Shown here: piece after piece, positions 48,931-61,806 of the stretch | Layout: each line of letters starts with the position of its first letter | Position numbering within the stretch: position 1 is the first letter of the stretch | Assembly (NCBI GenBank): GCA_029851415.1 | Contig: CM056743.1 | Span: forward strand, 118,264,305 to 118,328,304 | Source of the DNA: Eretmocerus hayati | Taxonomy: Eukaryota > Arthropoda > Insecta > Hymenoptera > Aphelinidae | Direction: 5' to 3' | Length of the DNA: 64,000 nt | The notes under the pieces: model-generated | Told to the model about the DNA's origin: nothing | The model's input: only the letters and a program-made list of their open reading frames with translations | The model's database searches: none | Position numbers and translations under genes: made by a program

Positions 48931-49527
48931 GCACATATTATTAGCATACCTAGTAGGCTGTGTTTCTCCATTCTCTTAACCTTATGTGTATTAGGTACTT
49001 TTCACTCATGAAAGATAGTAGAGCGGGTTGAGCACGGTGAACTGGCCCTAGCTAGATATGGCACACGGAGTAATTTTCCCCACTTTCTAACACCCAAGTG
49101 AGTGGGGAAAAAATTCCTTAGAACCCAAGGTCGCCCCTATTTTGTACGGCACCTAGAAACCCTTCAAGAAGCTGAAATCGATGTTGCATCAATTAAATCG
49201 CATTCTATCGCATTTCGATGAATAGTTTCGAATTTCCTTCGTAAATCCTTGAAATTATACCAAATAACGAAAAAAATATTTCCGTGACCGCAACTTTTAG
49301 TTCAGGTCTCTAAAAAAATTCCAGAAAATTGAAAAGTTTTTGACACAATCATCAATCCAAACGGGATTTAACAACTTTATCGTACCGATCGGGCCCTTTT
49401 GCATCGAAAATCTTTTAGAATTATATCAATCTGGTGGTGGAAAGTGGCCAAGAACGCAAAAAACCATTTTTGCTTTCTCTAAAGAGAAAGCTTTGTTTTC
49501 GACACAGCAAATTTTTGATCAATTTTT

Positions 49528-51800
49528 CCATTCAACCCAATATTTTCTTCAACATAATTCATCTTATCAAAAAAGTGCTTTAACCATCTTATTCCTCTCG
49601 CCAAAATCTAACGGTTGTAAGTAACACTTTTCCCCTTATAATCCTCAAAAACCCCCCAGTGACTCATCTCTCGGGCCCTTTGTCTGTGTCTGTGTGTGTG
49701 TGTGTATGTGTGTTGTTTTTTTTGCGCCACGCTTTCTCTTCTACACTCCACTCTATCGATTTTTGCTTTTCTACAAGTTGTAGAGAATGTCTCAGCGATG
49801 AGACCAGTGATTTGCCTGGTCTCCTCTCCAAATCGAATTTAATTTAAACGTTTTTTGAGGTAAAATCGCTGAAATTGTGTACTTTCATACTAAAATATCT
49901 CTTTCTAACTTTACCTTACCCCAATTTTGATTACCTAGGCTACGGTTTTTTTGGCTCAATCTATCTTTTGGTTAATACCGAAATTCCATTCAAACTCCAT
50001 CAACGTGAATTTTTATAAAAAAACCAAAATTTCCAACAAAAACAGCAATTTGAGCATGTTTAGACCTATTCTATCAAAATTCTGTTTTAACCAAATTACT
50101 CGTTTTGTTAAAAAAACCTCACTTTAGGTAGCCCAAATCCCCATAACTATTTTCCTCAAAAAAATATCTCAAAATATACAAAAATATTTTTTTCAATATT
50201 CATACTTTCCTCATATCTCTCCTCTAAACTACTTTATTCAAATTTTACTCGACTAAGTTGATACTTTTTCATCGTTCTAAATCGATTGGTTGATACCGAA
50301 TTTTCTCAAAATCCGTTTTAATACATTCAAAATCCCATTTATTCCCGGAAAATCCAAATTTTTTCAAAATACTCCCATTCAACCCAATATTTTCTTCAAC
50401 ATAATTCATCTTATCAAAAAAGTGCTTTAACCATCTTATTCCTCTCGCCAAAATCTAACGATTGTAAGTAACACTTTTCCCCTTATAACCCTCAAAAACC
50501 CCCCAGTGACTCATCTCTCCGGCCCTTTGTCTGTGTCTGTGTGTGTGTATGTGTGTTGTTTTTTTTTTGCGCCACGCTTTCTCTTCTACACTCCACTTTA
50601 TCGATTTCTGCTTCTCTACAAGTTGTAGAGAATCACTCAGAGATGAGACCAGTGATTTGTCTGGTCTCCTCTCCAAATCGAATCTGATTTAAACGTTTTT
50701 TGAGGTAAAATCGCTGAAATTGTGTACTTTCATACTAAAATATCTCTTTCTAACTTCACCTTACCCCAATTTTGATTACCTAGGCTATGGTTTTTTTGGC
50801 TCAATCTATCTTTTGGTTGATACCGAAATTCCATATAAACTCCATCAACGTAAATTTTTATTAAAAAACCAAAATTTCCAACAAAAACAGCAATTTGAGC
50901 ATGTTTAGACCTATTCTATCGAAATTCTGTTTTAACCAAATTACACGTTTTGCTAAAAAAACCTCACTTTAGGTAGCCCAAATCCCGATAACTATTTTCC
51001 TCAAAAAAATATCTCAAAATATACAAAAATATTTTTTTCAATATTCATACTTTCCTCATATCTCTCCTCTAAATTACTTTATTCAAATTTTACTCAACTA
51101 AGTTGATACTTTTTCATCGTTCTAAATCGATTGGTTGATACCGAATTTTCTCTAAATCCGTTTTAATACATTCAAAATCCGTTTTACTCCCGAAAAATCC
51201 AAATTTTTTCAGAATACTCCATTTTTATAATCCTTACACCAACTATATTAAAATTTGCCCTCAACCATACTACATATATTCCATGGAAAACCCTAGTTTA
51301 GGTCATCTGAATTCCCCTAAAAGGCAATCTTCTTATAATAACTCAAAATATTAGAAGGAAATCGCATCTAAAATTCATTTTCCGCTATTACCTACCCCCT
51401 AAACTAATATATACAAATTTTACTCAACTAAGTTTATACTTTTTCATCGTTCTAAATCGATGAGTTGATACCGAATTTTTCAAAATCCTTTTAAATACAT
51501 TCAAAATCCAATTTATTCCCGAAAAATCCAAATTTTTCTTTAAAAACTCCATTTTTATGATCTTCTCACCAACTGTATCAAAATTTTCCCTCAACCAGAC
51601 TACATATCTTCCATTAAAAACCCCAGTTTAGGTCATCTTAATTCCCCTAAAAGTGAATCTCGTAATAATAACCCAAAATATTAGAGGAAAATTGCAGCTA
51701 AAATTCATTTTATCCTCATATCTCCCTCTACAACTAATCTATCCACCTTTTAATGGACTAGAGAGATACTTTTCCCTCATTCTACATCGATTGGTTGGAT
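49528..51800. repeat. Tandem satellite-like array, 847-bp and ~330-bp periods
   Basis: The unit at 49528-50374 recurs at 50375-51216 with very high identity, including a (GT)n tract, a GAGACCAGTGATTTG stretch and the CCATTCAACCCAATATTTTC start. The latter part of each unit (from about 50066 and 50912) is a ~330-bp subunit with TTCATCGTTCTAAATCGAT. It repeats further, more diverged, at about 51220-51555 and 51555-51800. Confidence 0.85.
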
Positions 51801-52061
51801 CGAATCATTGGATTGTGAGTGTGATATGAAATGCAATTAAATTAGATTAAAAAATATAACTATTCCGTAGGAATCCCAATCATCATTTTGGAATTTGATC
51901 AGTTTTGCAAATTTCTCATTAGGTTCAGTGAACCTCTTAAACTATTTCGCTAAGAGAAAGCATTCTGCTAATCTCATTTAGCAGCGTATTTAAGGCAAAT
52001 TTTAAATCACTAGTTGTCGACTCTTGCGCATGCGCGTTCTTCTACGCCTGTGAAAGTATTG

Positions 52062-53048
52062 TTAATTGACAACCAATGTAATTTCCCTTGGAATGACCAC
52101 TTGAGAAAGCCGATTTGATGCAGTAGAACCAGAGATCTAGCTGATCCAAAAAAAAAAAAATGAATAAATCCAAGGTACCAGATCTGTGAACCCACGGCTC
52201 CTTCAATTATGTCCATCAAAAATGTGTATCCTAAATCGGAGTGTTTCAAAGAAATGGACGAGTGTTTTTTGCGAATTTTCCGACGTAGAGACCAAATCCG
52301 TGGTTAGTCTTGACCCCGACTTTCAGGTTTTTCATTAGGCTCAAAAAACTGAACCGAGTGGAGGGTCATTTTCAGATTTTTTACACTCACTTGGACAAGA
52401 TGCATTTTGAGAGTATACGCAGATTTGAATCGTGTGTGTATCGAATTAAACCATGCTTTTTCACGTGTTTTGATCAGTTGCAAACGATGCCGAAGGTTTC
52501 AAAACTCTCGGATGAGATAAAAGTGAGCTCTTGCTGAAGGAACTAGATCTCGTTCTCTAATCTTATCTCGAAAAAACTGTCCCAAATAGTCAATGCCTCG
52601 CACTCATCTCGTCCTCGAGCATCGATATTATTGGCATCATTTTGCCAAAAAGCTGGTCAAAACGCGTGAAAAAGCATAGTTCAATTCAATACACACACGA
52701 TTCAAACTTGCCTATACACTCCATGCATCTCAGGTGTGTGTAAAACGGCTGAAAATGACCCTCCAATCTCGGTTCAGTTTTTTGAGCCCACTGAAAAACT
52801 TGGAGGTTGGGGTAAAAATGCACCACGCACTCGGCTTATACGTCGGAGAATTCACAAAGAACACATGTTTACATCTTTGGAACACTCCAAATGAAAATTT
52901 GCATTTATGGCGGTCAATGGAGCGGCCATGGATTTCCGGACTTGGTACCTTGGATTTCCTCTTTCATTAAACCAGCTAGGTCTCGGATTTAACTGCACCA
53001 GACCGACTTTCTCTAGTGGCCAATTTGGAGAAAATTACATCAACTATC
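52062..53048. repeat. ~990-bp foldback nested in the 4.5-kb composite
   Basis: The left arm begins near ACAACCAATGTAATTTCC, and the right arm ends GAGAAAATTACATCAAC. Intermediate pairs include GAGGGTCATTTTCAGA with TGAAAATGACCCTC, and TGCTTTTTCACGTGTTTTGA with TCAAAACGCGTGAAAAAGCA. The centre is near 52556. It is non-coding and the arms are moderately diverged. Confidence 0.75.
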
Positions 53049-55180
53049 GATCCAAGATACTTTAAAAGACGTAGGAGAACGCGAACTCGTAGGAGACGCT
53101 AATTAGTGAGTCGGAATTTGCTTTGGAAACAGTTTCATGCATTTTTAACCACTTCCCGCTACCAAAAGTGATATATTTCAGAGTTATTTTGATGTAAAAC
53201 GGACGGATCAACACGATGAAATCGTCAAATCCCGGTTGAATTATAGATCACTGTGTCAAAAACCAATTTTTGATTCTCTGGAATTTTTTTAGGGGTCGAA
53301 ATCAATTGTTGTGGATACGGAAATATTTCTCTATTATTTGGTATAGGTTCAAGGATATACAAAAAAAAAATTCAAAACGATTCATCGAGATGCGTTAGAA
53401 TGCAATTTAATTGTGGGAACATCGACTTTTAGTGTTCTTTAGAGGGCTTTTAGGGTACGGTACAAAATAGGGTTGATCTTGGGACCTAAGAAACATTTTT
53501 TCCCATTCAATTTAGTGTTAGAATCTGGGTAAAATTACTCCGGGTGCCATATCTGATGGAAACAGTTGAGACGGCAATGTTCTGTTTTCTTGAGAAACAT
53601 CGGCCAAAAGTCACAAGGAAGATAGGCGGCCTTTTACTCGTTGAAAACTGCACTACCGTGAGTCTTGAGATCGACGTCCCTCCATAGGAGCGTGTCCAAA
53701 AAAACAGGCACCTAATTAGGGACACCGAAAATTCCCTGTCCCTTCATCGGGACATGCGTGAAAAAAGTCGACCGATGAAGGGACATGCTTGTAATAATGA
53801 CCAAACTTGATGTATTGATGTTTAATTGTAGGTTTTCGCAAACTTTGAGCAATTACCTATCATAATTAACAAGAGAAACGTCATTTCACAGCCTTATATG
53901 ATAAATATTGGTCTCTCTGTGAAGTGACTTTTCGAAGCGGTTGTGAAGCCAAAGAGACCAAAAATTGGCCGTATAGAGACCTCCTTATTCTCAATTTTTT
54001 TTCAGAATCACTGAGTAAGTAATCATCTTTACACTCATTCAATCGTCAAAAGAGATGGATGAACTTTATTATAGGATTTCCCCCTTGCATTTTAATGGCT
54101 TATATTCTCGTACCAGCACGGTTATTGCAGTGTCCCATGATTGGGACCTAAATCAAGGGGTGTCCCTTCATTGGTACTTTTACCTTAATGAAACAAATAT
54201 TGGACTCGCTTAACGACTCGTTCATGAACGACTCATTTGTTTTCACGCGGGGACGAGCCAGTAGTCCAGGTTTTTGTGAACACGCTCGACCCACTCGTTG
54301 AGATAGAGTATGAGCCGGTACAGTATAAAACTTGTTAAATTGGGCACCTGCTTCAGTTTGTCTCATTCCCGCGGAACGCGCAAAAATACATCAGCTCTTA
54401 TGGTGATTTTGTTTTGATGTATATTGAGCACTATCAGAGTCCCGCCCGAATTCTACATGGAGAGGCTAATCTGGAATCGAGTGAGTTTTTGGAGCAAAAG
54501 TTACAGAAACAACTCTTGATGGCATCCAAGCAAAAATCTGATAGCATATTCGAGAAATTCAGAAAATTTTACGTCAAAAATATGTGGTTTGATAATTTTT
54601 GAGGCGGTTCTTGACTGTAGAACAGCGCCTGAGGAAGTGGAGTTGGCGCGTGATCCAGTATCTCCATAAGGAACCATGCATTAGAAAGTTTTCTTCACGG
54701 AGCTTGTGGCTCAATTCAAGAGAGTTTTCTTAGCAAGATCGCTTATTTCTGGGAAGTTACTCCTTTGAACGTAGGTGCCCTGGTAACTTACGAAGTAATT
54801 AGCGATTTTGCAAGACCTTTTTTTACAGTGTACTACGCATGTGCAACGGGGCCAGATTCAAATCTATGGGACGTGTATATGAGGATTTTCTATGGGAATA
54901 TGGTTAGAGTATCTCGTAAATAATCCAGACATGATGCAGCCTGAAAGATGGAATAACAATATCAGTTGCATTAATATTCAATCACGGAGGTTTAATTTAT
55001 TAACGAAGTATCAGATTACCAGTTCAGATTACCCGCTGAATTCAGATTTTGTATCACCCGAGGTCGATAGCTCGCCAACAGATGGCTACCAAGATTACAC
55101 TCATATGAAATATTTGTCGTTATGAATCATTACCGGGGTTTATGATAGCAACCGTTATTCAAACCTCCCGTAGTCAACTA

Positions 55181-55538
55181 AAATCTGTTGATATTGTGTG
55201 AATATGTACTTCGGTTGATGTAAATCCCTGATTCAAACCTTGTTCCCTCTGAAAGAAACTCGCAAATAGCCAATAGCCCATAAATCATAATTCCCCGAAT
55301 CACTCAAGACATATCTCGCAATAATATCTGATTCTTTGGAACCCGCCAAAATTATGAGGACCACGGATACGTGTCTAAAAATTTGTATATTGAAGAAATT
55401 GTCTGATCTTCTGTTTGCGAGTGACTAGGAGAATTATGATTCTTGGATGATCTGCGAGTTTTTTTTCAGAGGAAACAAGGTTTGAATCGGGGATTTACAT
55501 CAACTGAAGTACGAATTCACACAATATCAACAGATTTA
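55181..55538. repeat. ~358-bp foldback
   Basis: AAATCTGTTGATATTGTGTG at the left is mirrored by CACACAATATCAACAGATTT at the right. The pairing continues inward through GTTGATGTAAATCCCTGATT and TTCAAACCTTGTT, with high identity in the outer 90 bp. Confidence 0.8.
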
Positions 55539-55539
55539 G

Positions 55540-56823
55540 GCAACTGTGACTTTCGAGGAACCCATGTGCGTTCAAGCTTGCCAGTGTTGGGCCTTGACGA
55601 ATAAGAATTCCAATAGCACCGGAGAATTTCGAGGGATGTGACTAGTTTCCGAGATATTTTAGGGCTCTGAACGGTGATCGTGAATGGAAATTGGTGATTT
55701 TGCATGTTCCATTGCTGTGGTTGCATGATCGATTGACGTAGAATGGCATATAGCATGTTGGAACCATGAATTTATCTACTCAAACCTATTATCAGGCATA
55801 AAAATGCATATTCCTCGAAGCAGGAACATCGGAATGCTATGAATTTTTTTTTCATTTCAGAGTACATGGAAAAAGCCAACTTTTCGCCCAACTTTCATGT
55901 AGGGTTTCCATTGGAGTTTTTCGAGGGATTCACGTGAGGAAGTTGGAGAGTGCTACCACTCGACTCTTTCTTGCTATGAGCTCGAATATGGTGCGTTTTT
56001 TTCGAGAAGATTATGGCAACCAAAAATGTGTAGATTGATAAGATCTACAAGATCTGATAGTTAGTTAGTCCATTTTAATCCCAAAATTGCCAAAAAATAC
56101 AATAAATATGGTTTTTTACGACTTTTGGTCGTTTTTTGGGAACCCTCGATTGATACATGCATACAAAATCGATGCCAAATAAAAGTTTGAGACAAAATGT
56201 ACAACTTTGGTCCTCTGCAACTTTTCGAATCACCCCATTCCGTTCGAAAATTTTCTGGTTTTAGCGTGAAAAATCCGCATTTCTCATTTTCTAAGTGATC
56301 TTTTGGTACCAGCGCATCATTTCCCGTCTATGAAAAGACCCCACAAGTTGTATTGTCTCCAAGAAAAAATCCTCCTTGGAGCCGTTACGAGCCATTGGGC
56401 CGATTTTGAGAAGGACGCTAGAAAGTGCATTTCACGTGTATTTGAAATGGGACACTTTTTTGCCCACCCCTAGGAGACGCCTTGGGTCGATGTGGGAAAA
56501 GTGTACATGCATATTCAGAAATCCAAAACACGCATTTCAGTGCAACCTGGACCTCCAATTCTCTGGAGCAGATTTGGCCTTATTCGCAACATCTCCTTTG
56601 TGTTCTCTCGGGGTATCATCGAGAATGGAAAAATGATACCAGAATTTGTATTGAGTGTGATTTCACCGACGAATTCATGCAGAAAGAGTAGCTAATCACG
56701 ATTGAAGATGAAAATTCTGATAACAGATACGATCGGTTCACGCCCCACCGACTCACACTGATTTTGCGGTCTTGCTCAATAAGCGACGCAATAATCGTAT
56801 TCGCCATTGGATGTGAAGAAATG
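55540..56823. other. DNA left of the retrotransposon
   Basis: No gene is supported. A copy of the 5' LTR was looked for here, as expected for an intact element, and not found. Short frames are unassigned. Confidence 0.45.
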
Positions 56824-58299
56824 TCAGGTTTTTCCTTCAATCGTCTTCGAATCCCCACGATAATATACAGCAGTTTTTGCTAAGATTATGTCTCCTACTT
56901 GATACGATTCTGATGCAGTTTGTCGATTGTTCACAGTGTTTTGATTTTGCTTTTTACATTTTCTTATATTTTCTCCTGCATTTTCTCGTTTCTCTTTCAT
57001 ATCATCAAAATGAATTTTTTCTTGATCTTGTTCCTCGAAACTGCTCAAATTTCCAAAAAGTAAGTCATAGGGAGAATAATTCGTTGTACCATGAATGCTC
57101 TCATTATATACTTTTGCTGCATTCAATAATTTCATATAAGGGTTTCCATCTTTAGACTTCGCTGAAGTTTTGAGGGTTCTTATTACTCGTTCACAAATGC
57201 CGTTCGATTGTGGATGTCGCACGGCAATGTTAATAAACTCCACTCCATGTGTTTTATATAAATTTTGAACCTTTTTTGAAAGGAAAATCTCTTCGTTGTC
57301 TGAAATTATATATTGTGGTCTAGCTATTTTCAAGAAAAATTCCGCAAGTGCTATATGTGTTTTAGACTTTGTACTGATTTCCCAAATCCATACAAAACGG
57401 CTGAATTCATCTATGATAATGAGGAAATCTGTATTTTCAGAAGTGCAAAAATCTATATTCATCTTTTCAAAAGGTTTAGTTGCAGGTTCAACATATATAC
57501 CAGGGGCTACATATTTTCTCGCAGCAGCTTTCACTCTGGCACAAGTAGGGCATTGTTTGATAAATTCTTCCACATCTCTTGTGATATTATCCCACGTGAA
57601 TTCTCTGCGAATTTCTTTCAATGTCTTTTCTAGTCCCCAATGATTTTTGTTGTGAACGTCTGCCAATTTCATAAATTGTGAATTCCGTTCTCTTAAGATT
57701 TTGGGCTTCAAAGGTCTAACGTAGAGTAGTTTCTCAGATAATTTGACATACAAACCAATCCATCCCAAAAGGCGGTCGAAATTCTCATTTTTGAACACAT
57801 GTGTGATTTCTATTACAGAATTTTCTGGTGCTTTTTCCAATTTCAAAAACAAATCGGGGATATTTCTTTTGTTTTGGTATAAAACTCCTTGAATCAAAAA
57901 ATCTCCTCGTTCCTGGAATTTCATTTGAGCATTTCGTTTAGATAGTGTATTCCAGCTGAGATCAATCAAATTTTCAAGCTTCATTGTTCGGATGCTGGAT
58001 TCTCCCGTGAATAAAGGTAGATACTTCGCTAAAGTATCGTTCTCATCATAAATGATGTCTCGACTATCATTGATGAATTTTCTCATCGTCTTATCATTGG
58101 TGTACTTTGTTACCAACCTTGCTTTGTGTGAGATTCGAGTAAACCCTGCAATACTTATCTCCGGATTTTGATTTTCTTCCACTGGATTTTGCTCACTTAC
58201 ATGGAAAGCCCTGGACAAAGCATCTGCATTTGTATTTAATTTTCCTTTTTTGTAAATGATGTTTGGGTGATAATCCGTGGCTTTAGTTAACATTCTCAC
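56824..58299 (-). pseudogene. pol: Retrotransposon integrase region (pol, 3' part)
   Basis: A 491-residue open frame. It begins within the RNase H/connection region (TDYHPNIIYKKGKLNTNADA). The zinc-binding H-x3-H-x29-C-x2-C comprises His216, His220, Cys250 and Cys253. The catalytic core has Asp283 (NIDF), Asp334 (ISDNEE) and Glu370 (ICERVI), with the exact 35-residue spacing of the D,D-35-E family. A basic, Asn/Gln-rich tail follows. It enters from RNase H only through a frame change near 58320 and ends early at 56824. No chromodomain is visible. Confidence 0.9.
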
Positions 58300-58310
58300 G
58301 ATTCGAGAAC

Positions 58311-59300
58311 TTACATCGTCGGATTTATTTTTGAAAATAGAAGATTCTGATGATCAGAATATACATCAAATTTTTGACCAAATAGGAAATGTTTATACTG
58401 TTTCATACCCCAAACTATAGCTAATAATTCTTTCTCAGTCACAGAATAGTTTTTTTCAGCAGGATTCAAGGAACGACTGGCATAAGAACAAGGATGTTCA
58501 TCGCCGTTTTCATCTAATTGTGATAATATGACTCCAATACCTTCGTTTGATGCGTCTGAACACAAAATGAAGGGTTTAGAGGTATCTGGGTGTTTCAAGA
58601 TTGGATATGTTGATAAGAGTTCTTTGAGTAATTGGAACTGTTTCCTACATTCATCATCAAAGTTGTACTCTACATTTTTTGATTTTAATTTATTCAGGCG
58701 ATGAACTTTTTGAGCGAAGTTTGGTATAAATTTCCTATAGTAAGATGCTAAACCCAAAAATCTCTCTATTTCTTTCTTATTCCTTGGTTCAGGGAAGTTG
58801 AGAACTTTTTCTACATTACGGATCAATGGGCGGATACCTTCTTTTGATACCTCGTGTCCCAGATACTCTAGTCGTTCCTGCATGAATGAACACTTGTCTG
58901 GATTCAAAATTAAACCGGCTTCTCGAAGTCGTTCAAATACTGTTCGCAGGTTTCTCAAATGTTCTTCTGGCGTTGATCCGAAAACAATCAAATCATCTAC
59001 GTAGATGAAACAAATTCTTCCAACCAAACCTCTCAATTTGAAGTTCATCATTCTTTGGTAGGTCGCAGGACTATTGATTAATCCCATAGGCATTCTTAAC
59101 CATTCCCAGTGTCCTCTGAAAGTACTAAAAGCAGTTTTTGGGATATCTGAGGCCTTTACAGTTACCTGGTGAAACCCATTAGACATGTCAAAACAGCTCA
59201 TGTATTTTGCTCGGCCAAGCATACATAATATTTCTTCAATCGAAGGTAATGGGTAGTTATCTTGTTCAGTGTAAGCATTCAATTTTCGGAAATCCATCAC
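58311..59300 (-). pseudogene. pol: Retrotransposon reverse transcriptase and RNase H
   Basis: A 329-residue open frame covering most of RT and RNase H. RT has FDMSNGFHQV (Asp38) and the catalytic FIYVDDLIVF (YVDD at residues 100-103), followed by the thumb/connection segment with LGHEVSKEGI. RNase H has Asp249 (CSDAS), Glu289/Glu291 in VTEKELLAIV, and Asp316 in YSDHQ. The RT start lies in a different frame across an A-run near 59305. The 3' end runs out of frame after LLFSK near 58320, again at an A-run. Confidence 0.9.
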
Positions 59301-59315
59301 TAATCGCCATTTTTC

Positions 59316-59696
59316 TCACCTGAAGCATCCATTTTTTTTGGTACCAGCCACACATTTGATTGATATGGTGATGAACTGGGTCTTATCAGACCTTTTTTTT
59401 TCAAGAATTTCTATCTGTCGGTCAATCTCTGAATGCATGAATAATGGATGTCTATACACCGGTGTCTTGATCGGTTTATCAGTAGATAATCTTATCTCAT
59501 GTTGCACATCATGAACTGCTGGCATTGGATCATCTGGCAAGGCAAAACGATCATTGAATTCCGATATGATGTTGAAAATTTCCTTTGATACATTTGGAGA
59601 AATTCTTTCAGAGACATTATTAAGATCCTTTACGAATTTCATTCTCAACAGCTCGATGCGTCTTGGCGCTCCTTCGATTCCTGCGAGTGATGACAA
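59316..59696 (-). pseudogene. pol: Retrotransposon pol, segment before the RT fingers
   Basis: An open frame of 126 residues joining the protease region to RT. It includes VQHEIRLSTDKPIKTPVYRH, the sequence that precedes RT in this family. The last 25-30 residues are read out of the proper frame because of one extra base in an A9 run near 59395. The frame returns after a missing base near 59305. Both lie in homopolymers, so sequencing error is as possible as decay. Confidence 0.8.
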
Positions 59697-60424
59697 TTAG
59701 ATAAATTCTTATTTCTATAATATTGATTCAATAATTGTTTTCTTTCTTCAACATTCAATCTGTTATTCAGAATGTATCTCATTGTTGGCTTTGATTCAGC
59801 TTCGGAATTTTCCCCTGTATGATGAACAGCATGAGTCATAGGCAAATCTTCATGGGTTGTAACATGAATATTTTCTATATATATTGGTTTATATTCATCT
59901 GACTCGTTGAACAAATATAACTTTAATTTCTGATTTTCCTTGATTTCATGGAGACCTGGGACTATGTTGGATCCTTCGATATAATAAATACCTGGAGAAT
60001 TTCCTGGGACTATTTCTCTTGTTTCAAATGAGTGTGGCTCCAACTGAGCGAATTGATGCTTATTGAGTTCCAAAGTAACTTGGTTTCCAGAGTCATTTTT
60101 CAATGTGATAGTATTGAGTTCATTGTCCACAATACTTTTGGCACGAATTTGCCAATCTTTACCCAATATTCCATCAGCTCTGGTGGGAAAGTCATTAGAC
60201 ATTACAAAAAAAGTGAATTTGATACCAAATATCTCTCATTCGCAAGTTCCTATTGCATTATATAATCCATTTATTATAAGGAAACTTCTTATTTCATCTG
60301 CCGAGAATTTTTGAAAATTTTCATTATTTTGATCTATGCATTTTATTTTTATATGTGAAGTCTTTGATCCTGAATCTACCAAAAGTCCGTGGGGCGCGTT
60401 ACTTCCTTTAATACGGGTGAACAA
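59645..60424 (-). pseudogene. pro: Retrotransposon protease region with internal stop
   Basis: Two open frames in the same phase (60424-60236 and 60202-59645), broken by a TGA at 60238-60236. The first contains the aspartic protease active site LLVDSGS (Asp at about 60376-60374). The second contains ADGILGKDW, matching the family's ILG flap-side motif. The protease frame overlaps the end of gag and is displaced by -1, the usual gypsy arrangement for ribosomal frameshifting. The role of the remaining 150 residues before RT is not known to me. Confidence 0.75.
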
Positions 60425-61572
60425 TATTGAATCATCCCTATCGAGCTGGTTTGATCTTGGTTTACGCTCTCCTCCTCCCGTATGGAGAATTCCTGTATTT
60501 CTTGGATTGGAGGATCTTTGCTTTGGTATTGATTTTTGGGAAAATTTTTATTTTTCAGAGAAGGGTTCTTCATCCAACAAACCTCCTCTTTATGTCCTAC
60601 CTTATTACAGAAATGACACGTGATTTTTCCTAACCCCGAATTTTGAGAGCTCGTGGACTCACGTTTGGCCACAGGTTCAGATTTTACACTTTCATTCTTT
60701 GTTCTTTGTCGGGATTTTATTTCCAAATCTTCGAAGTAATATTTTTCTTCACGGATTGCCTGTTGGTATGCGTCATTGATTGTACTAGCTTTCTGAGCTC
60801 TTACTGCCGGTCTAAGCTCTGGTTTCACAGATCGTTGAAACCGGTCAATTCTTTTAGTTAACTCAATCCCTCGGAAAACCATCCTACGTTCAAGTGGCTC
60901 CTGATCTATCGATTTCTGTACTCTCCTATCAATTTCGGCATATCTTTTGATATAGTTTTCCATTCTCTCCCTGAAACCTTGTCGAATTGAATTTCGTTCC
61001 TCAACTAATTGCACATATTGCTTTTCCGTTTTTCCGAAAGCTAATCGCATTGCTTCAGCAAAATCAGTTGGCGTCACTTCTAATAACCTATCAGCCACCT
61101 CAGCAGCTTCGCCCTTCAATTTTTGCGCGATAACCTTGCTCAAGAAACATATTGTTTCGGCATCATCACTCATTTGTTTTTTCACTCGCCTGACTTGTGA
61201 CAAGAAAGCTTCTACATCTCCACTACCGTCAAATTCTCGGATTTCTGATAGCAATTCCTGTATTTGACGACGCCGATCATAGGAAATTTTGGAAGTTTCA
61301 TTCACTATTTCATCTTCCGTTGGTGCTGAAGGCTCCGGAAATATATGATGATTTTTCAAGATAGTCTTCAATTCTTCTAGTTCTTTGGATAATGCCGTTA
61401 CTCGACTGTTAGCTGCATTTTCACGCTCTAAAGCCGCATCTAATTGTTGCTTCATTTCACTGGTAGTTGCCATTTTTGGTATAATTTGTCTGATAGTACT
61501 GAGAAAGTTTATAGTACTGTCTATGATTGTCAAAGAGCTCTTTGGTGGCTCAGAATTGTTTGAATCTGACAT
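60376..61572 (-). CDS. gag: Retrotransposon Gag polyprotein
   Basis: A 398-residue intact open frame. Residues 40-75 are a predicted coiled coil. About 105-290 is the retrotransposon gag capsid-like region (EFDGSGDVEAFLSQVRRVKK, AMRLAFGKTEKQYVQLVEER). A CCHC zinc knuckle lies at 319-332 (CHFCNKVGHKEEVC). The tail overlaps the protease frame. It is the only full-length frame of the element. The start is the first ATG after the leader, about 215 bases from the primer-binding site. Confidence 0.9.
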   Translation of the reverse strand: MSDSNNSEPPKSSLTIIDSTINFLSTIRQIIPKMATTSEMKQQLDAALERENAANSRVTALSKELEELKTILKNHHIFPEPSAPTEDEIVNETSKISYDRRRQIQELLSEIREFDGSGDVEAFLSQVRRVKKQMSDDAETICFLSKVIAQKLKGEAAEVADRLLEVTPTDFAEAMRLAFGKTEKQYVQLVEERNSIRQGFRERMENYIKRYAEIDRRVQKSIDQEPLERRMVFRGIELTKRIDRFQRSVKPELRPAVRAQKASTINDAYQQAIREEKYYFEDLEIKSRQRTKNESVKSEPVAKRESTSSQNSGLGKITCHFCNKVGHKEEVCWMKNPSLKNKNFPKNQYQSKDPPIQEIQEFSIREEESVNQDQTSSIGMIQYCSPVLKEVTRPTDFW

Positions 61573-61787
61573 AAACGATGAGTGTGTGGTATAAGATTAC
61601 ACACTCACCTTATACATTCTCCGGTGAAGTTGAGCTGTTGTCGTATCGGGATTCTTTGCGATTTTGTTCGCCGATGAGCTGCTTGTTAGAAGCGTCTTCT
61701 CAATTAGTGTAGACGAAATGATATCGGCCAATCCTTTCCACACTCTCCTTCTTTGATGTTTACTACACACGCTGCTTATGCGTCCCC

Positions 61788-61806
61788 AGTCCTGTCACGG
61801 TCGCCA
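61788..61806 (-). other. Primer-binding site, tRNA-Arg
   Basis: On the minus strand TGGCGACCGTGACAGGACT is complementary to the 3' end, including CCA, of insect tRNA-Arg(TCG). It starts four bases after the LTR end (TTACA at 61811-61815 in minus orientation), the normal spacing. The tRNA identity is from memory of insect tRNA-Arg sequences. Confidence 0.8.

Larger units (their letters stand above)
49055..53553. mobile_element. 4.5-kb composite with ~420-bp inverted terminal segments
   Basis: The left segment 49055-49470 (GATATGGCACACGGAGTAAT onward) is inverted at 53130-53553 (ending ATTACTCCGGGTGCCATATC), clearly homologous throughout but diverged. Between them lie an ~847-bp tandem duplication, further ~330-bp subunits and a nested foldback. 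No transposase is recognised. It may be a large non-autonomous DNA transposon or an inverted duplication of repeat DNA. Confidence 0.65.
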
